DNA of 64,000 nt from Peribacillus deserti (GCF_016909175.1 NZ_JAFBFI010000009.1:1-64000); one strand, 5' to 3'. Counted from the stretch's first letter, positions 1 through 9,556 are shown. Numbers and translations are program-made. The notes: a model not told the origin generated them from the sequence alone.

Positions 1-50
1 AGGCACGCCGCCAGCGTTCGTCCTGAGCCAGGATCAAACTCTCCGAAGAA
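1..50 (-). rRNA. 16S ribosomal RNA, 5' end only
   Basis: The reverse complement contains the conserved 16S start region, including the universal 27F primer site at 23-42 and the following GACGAACGCTGGCGGCGTG. The gene runs off the left edge, so only about the first 50 nucleotides are present. The mature 5' end is placed near position 50 by comparison with other Bacillus 16S genes. The rRNA operon is therefore transcribed leftward, away from pheT. Confidence 0.97.
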
Positions 51-150
51 TGTTTGATATAGCTCTTAAAAGTTTAAAACTTGTTTTTGTATTTTTCTCG
101 AAAGAAAAATACGCTTGGCGTCTTGTTTCGTTCAGTTTTCAAAGAACAAT
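51..150 (-). promoter_or_regulatory. rrn leader with boxA-like antitermination site and processing hairpin
   Basis: On the minus strand the boxA-like TGTTCTTTGAAAAC lies at 135-148, the usual Nus antitermination element of Bacillus rRNA leaders. It is followed by a perfect 9-bp hairpin (89-97 with 104-112, six-base loop) that resembles the conserved pre-16S leader stem. The sequence is seen directly. The role in antitermination and pre-rRNA processing is from knowledge of Bacillus rrn operons. Confidence 0.8.
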
Positions 151-191
151 CATTAGTCAGTATTAGTCAGTCGCTCGTAAGCAACTTAATA

Positions 192-220
192 ATCATAACA
201 CGTTTAAAGTATCAGGTCAA
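192..220 (-). promoter_or_regulatory. rrn promoter P2
   Basis: A minus-strand TTGACC (215-220) and TATGAT (192-197) are separated by exactly 17 bp and lie just upstream of the rrn leader. This is a strong sigma-A promoter in the expected position for rrn P2. Confidence 0.85.
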
Positions 221-275
221 CACTTTTTTTAAGAATTTATTTAACTGATATTCAGCCGCTAAAAGCAGCTCAATA

Positions 276-304
276 AATATAACACGCGTGAAACAAGAAA
301 TCAA
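276..304 (-). promoter_or_regulatory. rrn promoter P1
   Basis: A minus-strand TTGATT (299-304) and TATATT (276-281) have a 17-bp spacer, 84 bp upstream of P2. Tandem P1/P2 promoters are typical of Bacillus rRNA operons. The stretch from 305 to 450 is very AT-rich. It could act as an UP element here and also carries the start region of the plus-strand gene at 451, but I see no clear promoter for that gene. Confidence 0.8.
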
Positions 305-450
305 TATCTTTTTCCTAATTCCTTTTTATTTATATTCAAACGAAATAGAATCACACCTAACCGATTAAAAGAACGGGTATATTGAAATACACAAATCGCT
401 TATTAAAGGGTATTGTTTAAATAGTTATTAATAGATAGGAGTTTCAAAAA

Positions 451-1096
451 ATGGATTTAAAACGTATGCTTTCACACGTTTATTGGATTGGAGGTTCTCC
501 TTGCGCAGGAAAGACTACCCTTGCACGGAAACTTGCCACTCAATATAACTTTACCTATTACAAATGTGATGACTGTTATGAAGATCATATGTCCAGGAGC
601 ACAGCAGACCAACAACCAGCCATGTATAGGATAAAGGATTTAACATGGAGTCAAGTATGGTCAAGTCAATTTTGTTCTCTAACGGTTGATGTGCAGATGC
701 AGGAAGTCATAACCGTGTATCAAGAACAATTCCAGTTCATTTTTAGAGGACTTATTAAAACTTCCGAGTACTTCAAACGTCCTTGCAGAAGGAGCTGCTT
801 TACTTCCCGAAATGGTTGCACCCTTGCGGGTTAAGCCCGATCAGGCTATATGGATGATCCCTTCGCCTGATTTTCAAATTGAACACTATTCTAAACGGGA
901 ATGGATTCACAGCATTTTAAACCAATACAAAGAACCTGAAACGGCCTTTTCCAATTGGATGCTCCGAGACATCAAATTTGCTGAAAAAATCAGTAAAGAT
1001 GCCGATGCACTCGGTTTGTTAACGAAAAAAGTAGACGGCAGAAGATCCATCAGCCAGAATTATGAAGAATTAAAAAACAAGTTCAAGCTAAACTAA
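451..1096 (+). pseudogene. P-loop NTPase/kinase-like gene broken by a frameshift
   Basis: The first frame (451-834) opens with a Walker A motif GSPCAGKTT at residues 15-23, followed by a CDDCYEDH segment seen in uncharacterised small-molecule kinase-like proteins. An AGGAG site sits nine bases before the ATG. The reading frame goes wrong at the T5 run at 740-744. Removing one T continues smoothly as LEDLLKLPSTSNVLAEGAA into the second frame, which ends at 1096. The intact protein would be about 214 residues. I cannot tell a real mutation from a homopolymer sequencing error. The substrate is unknown. The gene sits alone between the rrn promoters and the pheT terminator, where B. subtilis has other genes. 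Confidence 0.8.
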
Positions 1097-1212
1097 GAAT
1101 CATTGGAAAAAGTAATATGCAGCTCGACAGAGAAAAAGGAGCTAATAGTACTATCCCCTTTAAACCCAGCGGCAATTGGAAAAACAGGATTACCGAAAAC
1201 AATTATATAAAT

Positions 1213-1248
1213 GAAAAAAGCATCTCACCAATGCGAGATGCTTTCTTT
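1213..1248 (-). terminator. Terminator after pheT
   Basis: AAAGCATCTC (1217-1226) pairs with GAGATGCTTT (1235-1244). The minus strand continues into a T run, and the plus side is also T-rich. It may serve both pheT and the broken gene to the left. Confidence 0.8.
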
Positions 1249-1249
1249 G

Positions 1250-3664
1250 TTAACCTCTTAGTGTTGCTCCTGTCTTTTCTTCTACGGCTTTTAGAACTTT
1301 GTTGTGAGCCTTTGTAACCTCTTCGTCAGTTAAAGTACGCTCTGGATCTAGATATTTTAGAGAGAACGCAACGGACTTTTTCCCTTGTTCCATACGATCT
1401 CCTTCATATAGGTCAAATATCGAGACTTCTTTTAACAATTTACCGCCTGCCTCTAAAATAATCCCGTAAATGTCACCAGCCGCAGTTTCACTGTTCACAA
1501 CTAGGGCAATATCCCGGGTGATGGATGGGAACCTAGGAATTGATTCGTAGGCAATCGGCTCTGCTTGCGCCTGTAAAATGCTTTGAAGAGATAGTTCAAA
1601 TACGAAGGTATCCTTTAAATCCATTTCCTTTTGCACAGAAGGATGAACCTGACCTACAAAACCAATCGGCTCGCCATTAAGCTTGATTTCTGCTGTTCGT
1701 CCCGGATGCATGCCTGCAATATCTGCGGGAAGGTAGGTTACAGTCCCGGCTAAACCAAGCTCAGTAAACAGGCCTTCAAGCACTCCTTTTGCAACATAAA
1801 AATCTACAGGCTTTTTCTCGCCCTGCCATAGTTGTGAATGCCATAATCCTGTTAAAGCACCCGCTAGCTGTTCCTTTTCTATTGGCAGTTCGTCTTCTTC
1901 GGTTTTTAAGAATACAGAGCCTGTTTCGTATATGGCAATAGAATCATTTTGGCGCGCAAGATTATATTTCAAGATTTCCAGCAGCTGTGGAGTGATGCTC
2001 AGCCTTAACGTGCTTCGCTCTTCACTCATGGGCATAGCCAGGCGGATTGTATCAGCCTTTTCTAACGAATACTGCCCTGCTTTTTCATCCGTTGTCAAGG
2101 AATAGGTTACAGCCTGGTAAAGCCCGGCTCCTTCAAGAAAACTTCTCACTCTTCTTCTTTTTAATTGATATGGAGTTAACCCTCCTGGAACTGTTTCAGC
2201 CACCGGAAGCGTTACGGGAAGATTATCATACCCATATAATCGGGCTACTTCTTCAATTAAATCTTCTTCAATAGTTATATCCCCGCGCCTCGTTGGAACA
2301 GTAACGGTGATTTCTTGGCCTTCAACAACAGCAGCAAACTGAAGGCGCTCGAAAATATCCTTGATTTGAGTTATTTGTAACTCCGTCCCCAGAACTTTGT
2401 TTATTTTATCAAGAGTTATGGAAACCACTGCTGGTTCAGCCTGCAGCGAGTCTGAGGTTACTGAGCCTTTTAGCACCGTTCCAGCTGCATACTTCGCCAT
2501 TAAGTCAGCGGCACGTTCTGCAGACTGGCGTACGCGGTTTGGATCTACGCCTTTTTCGTAACGTGAGCTCGCTTCACTTCGCAGTCCATGATCTTTAGAC
2601 GCTTTACGTATCACTCCTCCAGTAAAATACGCAGATTCCAATAGAACTGTCGTTGTATCGGAACCAACCTCTGAATTAGCACCGCCCATAACACCGGCAA
2701 GAGCAATTGGCTCAGATCCATTTGTAATAACGAGGTGATCTGCCTTAAGAGTACGTTCTGTTTCATCTAAAGTTACAATTTTTTCTCCCTCGGACGCTTT
2801 TCTTACAAGGATTTCTTTTGATCCAATCTTATCATAATCAAAGGCATGCAGCGGCTGGCCATATTCAAGAAGAACATAATTTGTGATATCTACAATATTA
2901 TTATGAGGCCTGATTCCGCTATTCATTAATAAAGTCTGCATCCATAATGGGGATGGGCCAATTTTTACATCCTTAATCACTTTAGCTACATATAAGGGGT
3001 TATCTTCCTTTGCCTCTACATTTACAGAAATATATTCTGAAGCATCTTCTGCCGAAGCATGTTCTTCTATTTGAGGCCACTTCACTTCTCTGCCAAGGAT
3101 GGCAGCCACCTCATAAGCAACTCCGAGCATGCTCATGGCATCTGCTCTGTTTGGAGTAAGGCCCAGTTCTAAAATGGAATCATCCAGTCCAAGCAGCGAA
3201 AAAGCATCCTGTCCTACTTCTGCATCGCTTGGGAAAACGAAAATACCAGACGAATAATCCTTTGCAACTACTTTCGGTTCAATACCAAGTTCCTGCAGAG
3301 AGCAAATCATCCCATTAGATTCTTCACCGCGGAGTTTCGCTTTTTTTATTTTGAAATTCCCAGGGAGTACAGCACCAACAGTTGCAACCGCCACTTTTTG
3401 GCCTTTATCGACATTTGCGGCACCACAAATAATCTGGACTGGATTTTCCTGGCCTAGATCGACCAGACACTTATTTAATTTATCTGCTTCAGGATGTTTT
3501 TCCTTTTCCAGAACATGCCCTACTACAACACCCTTAAGTCCTTCACTCTTCTTTTCAACACCTTCTACTTCGATACCGCTCTTCGTAATTTTTTCAGCAA
3601 GCTCTTCTGGGCTTATTCCTGAAAGGTCTACATATTCTTGTAACCATCTGTAAGATACAAACAT
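1250..3664 (-). CDS. pheT: Phenylalanyl-tRNA synthetase beta subunit
   Basis: This is the large subunit of the (alpha-beta)2 cytoplasmic enzyme that charges tRNA-Phe. At 804 residues it is of normal length. The N-terminus [14 protein letters not shown] is typical of the family. An EMAP-type tRNA-binding OB fold covers about residues 40-150, and the B3/B4 editing region containing the [15 protein letters not shown] segment follows. The B5 domain is near 400-475, a catalytic-like core near 485-690, and a C-terminal ferredoxin-fold anticodon-binding domain (FDX-ACB) at about 710-800. The start has GGAGG seven bases upstream. It lies 16 bp after pheS, so the two subunits are co-transcribed under the Phe T-box. 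Confidence 0.97.
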   Translation of the reverse strand: MFVSYRWLQEYVDLSGISPEELAEKITKSGIEVEGVEKKSEGLKGVVVGHVLEKEKHPEADKLNKCLVDLGQENPVQIICGAANVDKGQKVAVATVGAVLPGNFKIKKAKLRGEESNGMICSLQELGIEPKVVAKDYSSGIFVFPSDAEVGQDAFSLLGLDDSILELGLTPNRADAMSMLGVAYEVAAILGREVKWPQIEEHASAEDASEYISVNVEAKEDNPLYVAKVIKDVKIGPSPLWMQTLLMNSGIRPHNNIVDITNYVLLEYGQPLHAFDYDKIGSKEILVRKASEGEKIVTLDETERTLKADHLVITNGSEPIALAGVMGGANSEVGSDTTTVLLESAYFTGGVIRKASKDHGLRSEASSRYEKGVDPNRVRQSAERAADLMAKYAAGTVLKGSVTSDSLQAEPAVVSITLDKINKVLGTELQITQIKDIFERLQFAAVVEGQEITVTVPTRRGDITIEEDLIEEVARLYGYDNLPVTLPVAETVPGGLTPYQLKRRRVRSFLEGAGLYQAVTYSLTTDEKAGQYSLEKADTIRLAMPMSEERSTLRLSITPQLLEILKYNLARQNDSIAIYETGSVFLKTEEDELPIEKEQLAGALTGLWHSQLWQGEKKPVDFYVAKGVLEGLFTELGLAGTVTYLPADIAGMHPGRTAEIKLNGEPIGFVGQVHPSVQKEMDLKDTFVFELSLQSILQAQAEPIAYESIPRFPSITRDIALVVNSETAAGDIYGIILEAGGKLLKEVSIFDLYEGDRMEQGKKSVAFSLKYLDPERTLTDEEVTKAHNKVLKAVEEKTGATLRG

Positions 3665-3680
3665 GGCTCATCCTCCTTAC

Positions 3681-4721
3681 TTATTCTTCATGCTTGGAAA
3701 ATTGTTTTAAAAATCGAATATCATTGGTATAGAAATGACGGATATCATCTACGCCATATTTCAGCATGGCAATACGTTCCGGCCCCATTCCAAAAGCAAA
3801 ACCTGAGTATTTCTTCGAATCAAATCCAGCCATTTCAAGTACATTCGGATGCACCATGCCTGCTCCAAGTATTTCAATCCATCCTGTTCCTTTGCACACA
3901 CTGCAGCCTCTTCCTCCGCAGACCTTACAAGAAATATCCATTTCTACCGACGGCTCAGTGAAAGGGAAAAAGCTAGGCCTTAATCGGATTTCACGGTCCT
4001 CGCCGAACATTTTTTTTGCAAATACATCGAGTGTTCCTTTTAAGTCGCTCATACGGATGTTTTCATCAATGACCAATCCTTCAATCTGCATAAATTGATG
4101 TGAATGGGTGGCGTCATCATTATCACGGCGGTAAACTTTCCCAGGACAGATTATTTTAACGGGACCTTTACTTTGATGCTTTTCCATCGTTCTAGCCTGA
4201 ACAGGAGATGTGTGGGTCCTGAGCAGAATCTCATCAGTTATATAGAAAGAATCCTGCATGTCTCGCGCTGGATGTCCCTTTGGAAGGTTAAGGGCTTCAA
4301 AATTATAATAATCCTTTTCCACTTCCGGCCCTTCTGCAACAGCGTATCCCATACTGATAAACAAGTCCTCTATTTCTTCTATTACTTTTGTTAAAGGATG
4401 CTTACTGCCAGAACGAACAGGGTTTCCGGGTAAAGTCACATCAATTTTTTCTGCTGCAAGCTTTTCAGCAATGGCTGCTTCCTCAAGGTTTGCTTGCTTC
4501 GCTTCGATGTGCTGTGCGATTGCTTCTCGAACTTCATTTGCCAGTGAACCAATTACCGGGCGTTCCTCCGCAGATAGTTTTCCCATCCCCCGGAGCACTT
4601 CTGTAATAGGGCCTTTTTTTCCCAGGTATGAAACCCGGATATCATTTAATTCCTTCAGACTTACTGCCTCTTCAACCTTTTGAAGAGCTTCAGCTTGAAG
4701 CTCCTGCAAACGTTCCTTCAT
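3681..4721 (-). CDS. pheS: Phenylalanyl-tRNA synthetase alpha subunit
   Basis: This is the catalytic subunit that activates phenylalanine and transfers it to the 2'-OH of tRNA-Phe. The N-terminal 90 residues form the coiled coil that contacts tRNA. The class II core follows, with [12 protein letters not shown], motif 2 around [15 protein letters not shown], and motif 3 around [12 protein letters not shown] (written [14 protein letters not shown] in the protein). At 346 residues it matches other Bacillus proteins. The ATG follows an AAAGGAGG site. It is first in the pheS-pheT operon and is preceded by a complete T-box leader. Confidence 0.97.
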   Translation of the reverse strand: MKERLQELQAEALQKVEEAVSLKELNDIRVSYLGKKGPITEVLRGMGKLSAEERPVIGSLANEVREAIAQHIEAKQANLEEAAIAEKLAAEKIDVTLPGNPVRSGSKHPLTKVIEEIEDLFISMGYAVAEGPEVEKDYYNFEALNLPKGHPARDMQDSFYITDEILLRTHTSPVQARTMEKHQSKGPVKIICPGKVYRRDNDDATHSHQFMQIEGLVIDENIRMSDLKGTLDVFAKKMFGEDREIRLRPSFFPFTEPSVEMDISCKVCGGRGCSVCKGTGWIEILGAGMVHPNVLEMAGFDSKKYSGFAFGMGPERIAMLKYGVDDIRHFYTNDIRFLKQFSKHEE

Positions 4722-4764
4722 TCTAAATCCTCCTTTTTATTATGTAGAGCAATTTTAAAAGAAA

Positions 4765-5032
4765 ATAAAAAAACCCCGTCCCCAAAAAAGGGACGAGGTA
4801 TTATTCGCGGTACCACCCTTGTTAGCGCATATTTCTGCACTCACTTCATTAGGATAACGGCTTATGCCGATGCATCTTTACACTGCTTAACTGCAGTGGT
4901 CCCGATGCCGACTCAAGAGGTGAACTTCACACGGCGCCCCTTAAAAATGCTTACAGTCTCAGGCATTTTCTCCCTAGAAAGGAATTCGCACGGCTACTCT
5001 TCTCTGTCAATGTCTTTTTCTTATAAAATTTA
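4765..5032 (-). promoter_or_regulatory. T-box riboswitch (Phe) controlling pheST
   Basis: The minus strand carries the T-box sequence AGGGTGGTACCGCG at 4806-4819. It is followed by a terminator (CCTCGTCCC pairing with GGGACGGGG, then eight Ts) that ends about 40 bases before pheS. Upstream is a structured stem I region. A TTC codon at 4922-4924, in the context GTGAAGTTCACC, is the probable Phe specifier. Uncharged tRNA-Phe is expected to stabilise the antiterminator. Confidence 0.92.
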
Positions 5033-5038
5033 CACCCT

Positions 5039-5067
5039 ATTATAGTATAAATAGGTATGAGTTTCAA
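5039..5067 (-). promoter_or_regulatory. Promoter of the pheST T-box leader
   Basis: TTGAAA (5062-5067) and TATAAT (5039-5044) are separated by 17 bp on the minus strand, directly before the T-box leader. This is a consensus-quality sigma-A promoter. Confidence 0.85.
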
Positions 5068-5110
5068 ACTGAAATTTTAATACTGTATGCAGTTCATATT
5101 TTAATGTTTA

Positions 5111-5866
5111 TCATTTTTTCAGATGATATAGAAGGATGCCTGCAGCAACGGCTACATTTAAGGATTCACTGCGCCCGTAAATGGGGATATATAAATTTTT
5201 TTCTGTCTGCGCTAATAACATTTTGTCTACACCTTTTCCTTCATTTCCAACTAGCAAGGCAAAGCTGTCCTGTTTATCTGCCTCTTTAAAGGGATCTGCA
5301 TCTTCAAGAGAAGTTCCATACACTGGAATGCCTTGTTCTTTCAGCTGCCCGATAAAGCTTGATAAACTGGCCTTTATAATCGGAATATGAAAAAGACTGC
5401 CCTGTGTCGAACGAATCACTTTCGGATTATACAGATCAGCAGAACCTTCCCCGAGAACAACCGCATCGATTCCCGCTGCATCCGCAGTCCGTATCATCGT
5501 GCCAAGATTACCTGGATCCTGAACAGCATCTATTAGTAAAAATTGTTGACCGGACAATCGCTCAATCTGATAAGTTGGCTGCTCACATACGGCTGCAACA
5601 CCTTGGGGAGCTTCAGTATCAGAAATGGATTTCATTACATCCTGGGATACATAAACAATATCTACGTCATTTAATTCAAATCCGATAGGCAGTTCTATGT
5701 TTTCCTGCAAAATAACTTCTGTTACTAAGTTAGTTTCTTTAAGGGCTTCTTCTACTAAATGAAAGCCTTCTATTAAGAATTTCCCCGTCTTGTCCCGGTC
5801 TTTTTTAGTTAAAAGCTTTTTCCATTGTTTGACCTGGGGATTTTTGGAGGATTCAATATATTTCAA
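5111..5866 (-). CDS. ysgA: TrmH/SpoU-family RNA 2'-O-methyltransferase
   Basis: This 251-residue protein probably methylates a ribose in rRNA or tRNA using S-adenosylmethionine. The N-terminal substrate-binding part contains the typical KNPQVKQWKKLLTKKDR opening. The SPOUT knot motifs follow: QDPGNLGTMIRTADAAG, LLVGNEGKGV, and IPIYGRSESLNVAVAAGILLY. It begins with TTG after an AGGAGA site. As I recall, B. subtilis ysgA sits between sspI and pheS, exactly as here. The RNA target is not known from sequence. Confidence 0.88.
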   Translation of the reverse strand: MKYIESSKNPQVKQWKKLLTKKDRDKTGKFLIEGFHLVEEALKETNLVTEVILQENIELPIGFELNDVDIVYVSQDVMKSISDTEAPQGVAAVCEQPTYQIERLSGQQFLLIDAVQDPGNLGTMIRTADAAGIDAVVLGEGSADLYNPKVIRSTQGSLFHIPIIKASLSSFIGQLKEQGIPVYGTSLEDADPFKEADKQDSFALLVGNEGKGVDKMLLAQTEKNLYIPIYGRSESLNVAVAAGILLYHLKK

Positions 5867-5924
5867 GCCTGTCTCTCTCCTTCTAATTAAGAAATGATTT
5901 ACCTATTATATCCTAAACTAAGTA

Positions 5925-5931
5925 CATAATA
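5925..5931 (+). promoter_or_regulatory. Possible forespore (SigG-type) -10 element of sspI
   Basis: CATAATA lies 53 bp before the sspI start and resembles the SigG -10 consensus. The -35 region at the right distance matches poorly, so the call rests mainly on the known forespore expression of ssp genes. Confidence 0.35.
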
Positions 5932-5983
5932 AATGGAGCGATGAGAAAAGCTATGAAAGTAATCTTGATTATTTGGAGGGATT

Positions 5984-6196
5984 TTGATGGATATAAACCT
6001 GCGCCATGCGGTTATCCACAATGTTACAGGAAAAAACCAGGACCAATTAGAAGAAACAATTGTCGATGCCATCCAGCGGCAAGAAGAAAAAATGCTCCCT
6101 GGACTCGGTGTTCTTTTTGAAATTATCTGGCAGGGCACTCCTGAAAATGAAAGAAAAGAAATAGTTCAGCTGCTAGAAAGCGGATTAAATAAATGA
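5984..6196 (+). CDS. sspI: Small acid-soluble spore protein I
   Basis: This 70-residue protein closely matches SspI, with [18 protein letters not shown] at the start and [17 protein letters not shown] in the middle. SspI is a minor SASP made in the forespore and located in the spore core. GGAGG precedes the ATG by about eight bases. It is the only plus-strand gene in this neighbourhood, lies divergent from ysgA, and ends in a strong hairpin terminator. Confidence 0.95.
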   Translation: MMDINLRHAVIHNVTGKNQDQLEETIVDAIQRQEEKMLPGLGVLFEIIWQGTPENERKEIVQLLESGLNK

Positions 6197-6210
6197 ACTT
6201 ATCATTCTTA

Positions 6211-6247
6211 CAAAAAAACCGTGCTGCAGGAGCTTCACGGTTTTTTA
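6211..6247 (+). terminator. Bidirectional terminator between sspI and the M50-like gene
   Basis: AAAAAACCGTG (6213-6223) pairs with CACGGTTTTTT (6236-6246), leaving T runs on both strands. Confidence 0.85.
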
Positions 6248-6264
6248 GTTCTATATATGAGGCC

Positions 6265-6906
6265 CTATAGTATAGAAACACATACTTTAGTGAAAGAGAA
6301 TAGTGCAAAAGCAAAAAAGAGGATTCCCCATATTTGAGCGGGAATCATAGTATATCGGGCTAAATTGGCTGCATCTCCGGCTTCACGAGGGGTTTTAAAG
6401 CTGATATATAAAATCATGAATGCTGATTGGATCGACTGAGTTAGTAAAATTCCAGACAGCAGCATCCCCCCATGATTGATCCAGGTTTCACTCCCTTTAG
6501 TAATGATCAGCATTAAGATGGCTATAAAAGACAAACACCAAAAAATGCCGTACACATTTCTTACCCAGAGCAGGAGCGCCACTAATGCTGTTGATCCGAT
6601 TCCATAGATTACCCAGGCAGCGTGCCCATCTGAGATCAGTGTAAAACACAGCAAAGCAAAGGCAGAAGAAAAAGGATACCCGGCAAAACTAGTCATAACT
6701 TTGCCGATCCAGCTTCTTGAACCTGTCATAATGAGTCCTTCTGTATTTGAATATAGCGAGATGCTTCTTACCTTCCCATCAAAAAGGAGGGAACAAAGGG
6801 CATGGCCTACCTCATGAATCAGTGTATGAACCACACTCAAATACCTGCCAATAACAGGAATACGGCAAAGAAACAGCGCCCCTAGAATATATGACAGAAA
6901 CACCAT
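6265..6906 (-). CDS. M50-like membrane metallopeptidase
   Basis: This is a 213-residue membrane protein with an HEVGHA zinc-protease motif near residue 32, next to a hydrophobic segment. It has about five or six predicted membrane spans. It resembles the M50B-like family of putative intramembrane proteases. I chose the ATG at 6906 because GAGGTG lies seven bases upstream. A GTG at 6921 would overlap that ribosome site. The substrate is unknown, and a second conserved metal-ligand motif is not obvious to me, so activity is an inference. It is convergent with sspI. Confidence 0.75.
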   Translation of the reverse strand: MVFLSYILGALFLCRIPVIGRYLSVVHTLIHEVGHALCSLLFDGKVRSISLYSNTEGLIMTGSRSWIGKVMTSFAGYPFSSAFALLCFTLISDGHAAWVIYGIGSTALVALLLWVRNVYGIFWCLSFIAILMLIITKGSETWINHGGMLLSGILLTQSIQSAFMILYISFKTPREAGDAANLARYTMIPAQIWGILFFAFALFSFTKVCVSIL

Positions 6907-6978
6907 AACCGAACACCTCACATGTTAATCTCTTCCTGCTTTCATCATTGTTTACTTTTTTAGTAAAAATGAAACCTA

Positions 6979-7473
6979 TTAATATCCCTGCTGCTGCCGC
7001 TCGTAGTTTACTTTGTTTTTAGCCATATAAGATGTCTCTATATCTGCAAAAGAAAAGCCTAGCAAATGTCCAAGCTTTACATACTCCGTGAACATCTCCT
7101 TGTATACCTGTTCCCTTGGATCGGCTTTAAAGGTATTTATACTATTATATACAGTTAGGAACTGACTGGTCATACCGCAGTCCCTGCTCTCTGCTTCATC
7201 CATATCAGGCCCAATATGCTCATAGGATTTTGTGATACCGAGCGAAAGAATAAAATGTATGCCGTCTACATATTCCTCTAAAATCACTTCCTTAGGAGAG
7301 GACTCTTTTAAGCTCCAAAATTTGAAACATCTTGTTTCGTTCGCCAGCTCCCCAACTTCTACAAGAAGCGCCAATACCTTTTTATCGAAGAGCTCCTCTT
7401 TCCTCAGTCCATGCATGGTCTCTATGTGCAGATCAAGTGCTTTTTGCATCGCAAACAATTTATCATAATTCAT
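6979..7473 (-). CDS. Dimeric all-alpha dUTPase (dUTPase_2 family)
   Basis: This 164-residue helical protein carries the MazG-like NTP pyrophosphatase signature: LLVEVGELANETRCFKFWS, with acidic residues that bind Mg2+, and then EEYVDGIHFILSLG. This pattern is typical of dUTPase_2, which hydrolyses dUTP to dUMP and keeps uracil out of DNA. The ATG at 7473 is preferred because GGGGTG lies six bases upstream. A GTG nine bases earlier overlaps that site. The next gene upstream is ysdA. Confidence 0.82.
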   Translation of the reverse strand: MNYDKLFAMQKALDLHIETMHGLRKEELFDKKVLALLVEVGELANETRCFKFWSLKESSPKEVILEEYVDGIHFILSLGITKSYEHIGPDMDEAESRDCGMTSQFLTVYNSINTFKADPREQVYKEMFTEYVKLGHLLGFSFADIETSYMAKNKVNYERQQQGY

Positions 7474-7488
7474 TAATTTCACCCCGTC

Positions 7489-7758
7489 TTATTTTACTAG
7501 GGAAAACAGTAAAAATAGATGTATTACAGCAAGCATTGGAAAGCCGAACTTAAAAGACAAATGCTTAGTTTTATGCCGATATACGTTCATTCCAAGAGTC
7601 GCCCCCAATGATCCTCCTGCTGCAGCCATCAGCCATAGAGTACTTTCGGCTATTCTATACTGATGCCTCTTCGCTCTCTCCTTATCTACCTTCATTGTGA
7701 TAAGCGAAACCACATTTATTATCAAACCATATAGGGCCAAAATATAAAGCCAGTTCAT
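7489..7758 (-). CDS. ysdA: DUF1294 membrane protein YsdA
   Basis: This small protein of 89 residues has two or three membrane segments: an N-terminal helix, WLMAAAGGSLGATLGM in the middle, and a C-terminal helix ending LFLLFSLV. The central charged segment KVDKERAKRHQYRI and the motif TKHLSFKFGFP are typical of DUF1294. In B. subtilis the homologue also follows rplT. The ATG at 7758 directly follows a TTG and the ribosome site is weak, so the start is uncertain. Its function is unknown. Confidence 0.8.
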   Translation of the reverse strand: MNWLYILALYGLIINVVSLITMKVDKERAKRHQYRIAESTLWLMAAAGGSLGATLGMNVYRHKTKHLSFKFGFPMLAVIHLFLLFSLVK

Positions 7759-7982
7759 CAATATCGCTACTTTCTTCCTGAGTTTTAACGGAATAGTAAT
7801 CCACGCTTATGTTTCCTCAATTTCCCTTGATATTCCCGCAATATTCTTCAATAATCCTGCAATTCTCCATGAATTTCACCCAATAATCTATGATAATCAC
7901 GCGGGTACATGGATAAAGATCTCCACTTGAATAACAACCATTTCACTAACAGAGAACTACTTTTCGCATCTATTATAAATAA

Positions 7983-8009
7983 AAAAGGATGCTCTGGGAG
8001 CATCCTTTT
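7983..8009 (-). terminator. Terminator of the infC-rpmI-rplT operon
   Basis: A perfect 12-bp stem, AAAAGGATGCTC (7983-7994) with GAGCATCCTTTT (7998-8009), lies 24 bp after rplT. The rest of 7762-8032 shows no further gene or site that I can support. Confidence 0.88.
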
Positions 8010-8032
8010 ATAACATCCTGCAAGAGGATTTA

Positions 8033-8392
8033 TTATTGATCAAGGTGTTTTTTAGCGATGTTTGCAAATTCAGCAAATGCGTTTACATCAGTGATTGCAA
8101 GCTCAGCTAGCATTTTACGGTTCACGTCAACCTCAGCAAGCTTTAAGCCGTGCATTAAACGGCTGTAAGAAAGACCGTTCATACGAGCTGCTGCATTGAT
8201 ACGAGTGATCCAAAGCTTACGGAAATCGCGTTTTTTCTGACGGCGATCACGGAAAGCATATTGTAGAGATTTCATTACTTGTTGGTTAGCTACTTTGAAC
8301 AAAATGTGTTTTGCACCATAGTAACCTTTAGCTAATTTTATGACTTTTTTACGACGTTTGCGAGTAACAGTACCGCCTTTTACACGTGGCAT
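8033..8392 (-). CDS. rplT: Ribosomal protein L20
   Basis: This 119-residue, strongly basic protein matches bL20 throughout ([47 protein letters not shown]). It binds 23S rRNA early in 50S assembly. In Bacillus it also represses its own operon by binding the infC leader. It is the last gene of the operon and has a GGAGG site. Confidence 0.98.
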   Translation of the reverse strand: MPRVKGGTVTRKRRKKVIKLAKGYYGAKHILFKVANQQVMKSLQYAFRDRRQKKRDFRKLWITRINAAARMNGLSYSRLMHGLKLAEVDVNRKMLAELAITDVNAFAEFANIAKKHLDQ

Positions 8393-8425
8393 GTTATTTC
8401 CCTCCTATATATAAATCTCGTTAAA

Positions 8426-8626
8426 TTACTTAATGTTGTCTAGCATGTGGCGAATGCGTTTGAAGTCACCTTTGCTTACAAGGCTGGCTTTGCGAAGCTT
8501 ACGCTTAGCTTTAGTAGATTTGTTAGCGAATAAGTGGCTTGTGTAAGCGTTAGAACGCTTAAGTTTACCTGATCCAGTCTTTTTGAAGCGCTTTGCGGAT
8601 CCACGGTGAGTTTTCATTTTTGGCAT
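8426..8626 (-). CDS. rpmI: Ribosomal protein L35
   Basis: This 66-residue basic protein begins [20 protein letters not shown], the family signature of bL35. It is a 50S subunit component and lies between infC and rplT, as in nearly all bacteria. GGAGG is nine bases before the ATG. Confidence 0.98.
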   Translation of the reverse strand: MPKMKTHRGSAKRFKKTGSGKLKRSNAYTSHLFANKSTKAKRKLRKASLVSKGDFKRIRHMLDNIK

Positions 8627-8647
8627 AAGGGATTCCTCCTCATAACA

Positions 8648-9169
8648 TTACTTTTCGTTTTTAGGTGCTAATAGTATAAACATGCTGCGGCCATCCATTT
8701 TCGGATGTGTTTCGATTGTAGAAACATCCTTGCATGCCGCTGAAAAACGGTCAAGAACACGTTGTCCAATTTCTTTATGAGTGATCGCACGGCCTTTAAA
8801 GCGGATAGATGCTTTTACTTTGTCACCTTTTTCAAGGAACTTAATGGCATTTTTCAGCTTTGTATTGAAGTCATGTTCTTCAATTGTAGGGCTGAGGCGA
8901 ACCTCTTTTAAATTAATAATCTTTTGGTTTTTGCGTGCTTCTTTATCTTTCTTTTGCTGCTCAAAACGATGTTTTCCATAGTCCATTATACGGGCTACTG
9001 GAGGCTTTGCATTTGGAGCAACCAATACGACGTCAAGATTAACACGCGCTGCAATTTCTAAGGCTTCAAATTTAGTTTTGATTCCTAATTGCTCTCCGTT
9101 TTGGTCTATGAGACGAAGTTCGCGGGCACGAATACCCTCGTTTACCATCATGTCTTGTTTGCTAATAAT
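8648..9169 (-). CDS. infC: Translation initiation factor IF-3, ATT start
   Basis: IF-3 binds the 30S subunit, prevents premature 50S joining and checks the start codon. The protein shows the N-domain ([22 protein letters not shown]), the linker ([17 protein letters not shown]) and the C-domain ([19 protein letters not shown]). The best start is the rare ATT at 9169, which has GGAGG six bases upstream and gives 173 residues, the family length. An in-frame ATG downstream would lose conserved residues. An upstream extension has no ribosome site. ATT/AUU starts are known for IF-3 genes and allow feedback through start-codon discrimination. Confidence 0.95.
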   Translation of the reverse strand: MISKQDMMVNEGIRARELRLIDQNGEQLGIKTKFEALEIAARVNLDVVLVAPNAKPPVARIMDYGKHRFEQQKKDKEARKNQKIINLKEVRLSPTIEEHDFNTKLKNAIKFLEKGDKVKASIRFKGRAITHKEIGQRVLDRFSAACKDVSTIETHPKMDGRSMFILLAPKNEK

Positions 9170-9202
9170 TAGCCACCTCCAAGGTAATTTTGGCGAATAC
9201 AA

Positions 9203-9416
9203 GGTTTAAGGTCATTTAAAAGCTGTCCTCATTCACCATGATTGCTGTTGGTTTATCTAAAAAGCAAATAAAAAAGTGCGGATGCTGGAAACACCCACAC
9301 TGATTAATTAAATAGACAAAGTCAGATAATCATCATGAACCTGTTAACTGCAAAATGCGTCAGTCAGGTGAGAAGCGGGTGCCTCTTCTTTTTCTCAAAC
9401 ACGTATTCAATTCACC
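9203..9416 (-). promoter_or_regulatory. L20-type leader of the infC operon with attenuator
   Basis: The long untranslated leader ends in a terminator hairpin, AGTGTGGGTG (9292-9301) with CATCCGCACT (9275-9284), followed by a T run, about 100 bases before infC. This matches the arrangement of the Bacillus L20 leader, in which excess L20 favours termination. The promoter lies just upstream. I did not fold the full leader, so the L20-binding structure is inferred from position and family. Confidence 0.75.
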
Positions 9417-9422
9417 TTAGAA

Positions 9423-9452
9423 AATATATCATGGATCACGTTTATCTGTCAA
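9423..9452 (-). promoter_or_regulatory. Promoter of the infC operon
   Basis: TTGACA (9447-9452) and TATATT (9423-9428) are separated by 18 bp on the minus strand. The -35 is perfect. Confidence 0.75.
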
Positions 9453-9556
9453 CCATTAAACTATTTTCACAACAGAATTTATATTATCAGATATATAGAC
9501 CGGTTGCAAGGGTATTTACAAAAATTATTTTCAGACATGGCGCTCATATTATAAAC

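Noticed and set aside
1117-1317. A 66-codon plus-strand reading frame after the broken P-loop gene
   Set aside because: It runs through the pheT terminator and into the 3' end of pheT on the other strand, lacks a ribosome site, and gives no recognisable protein.
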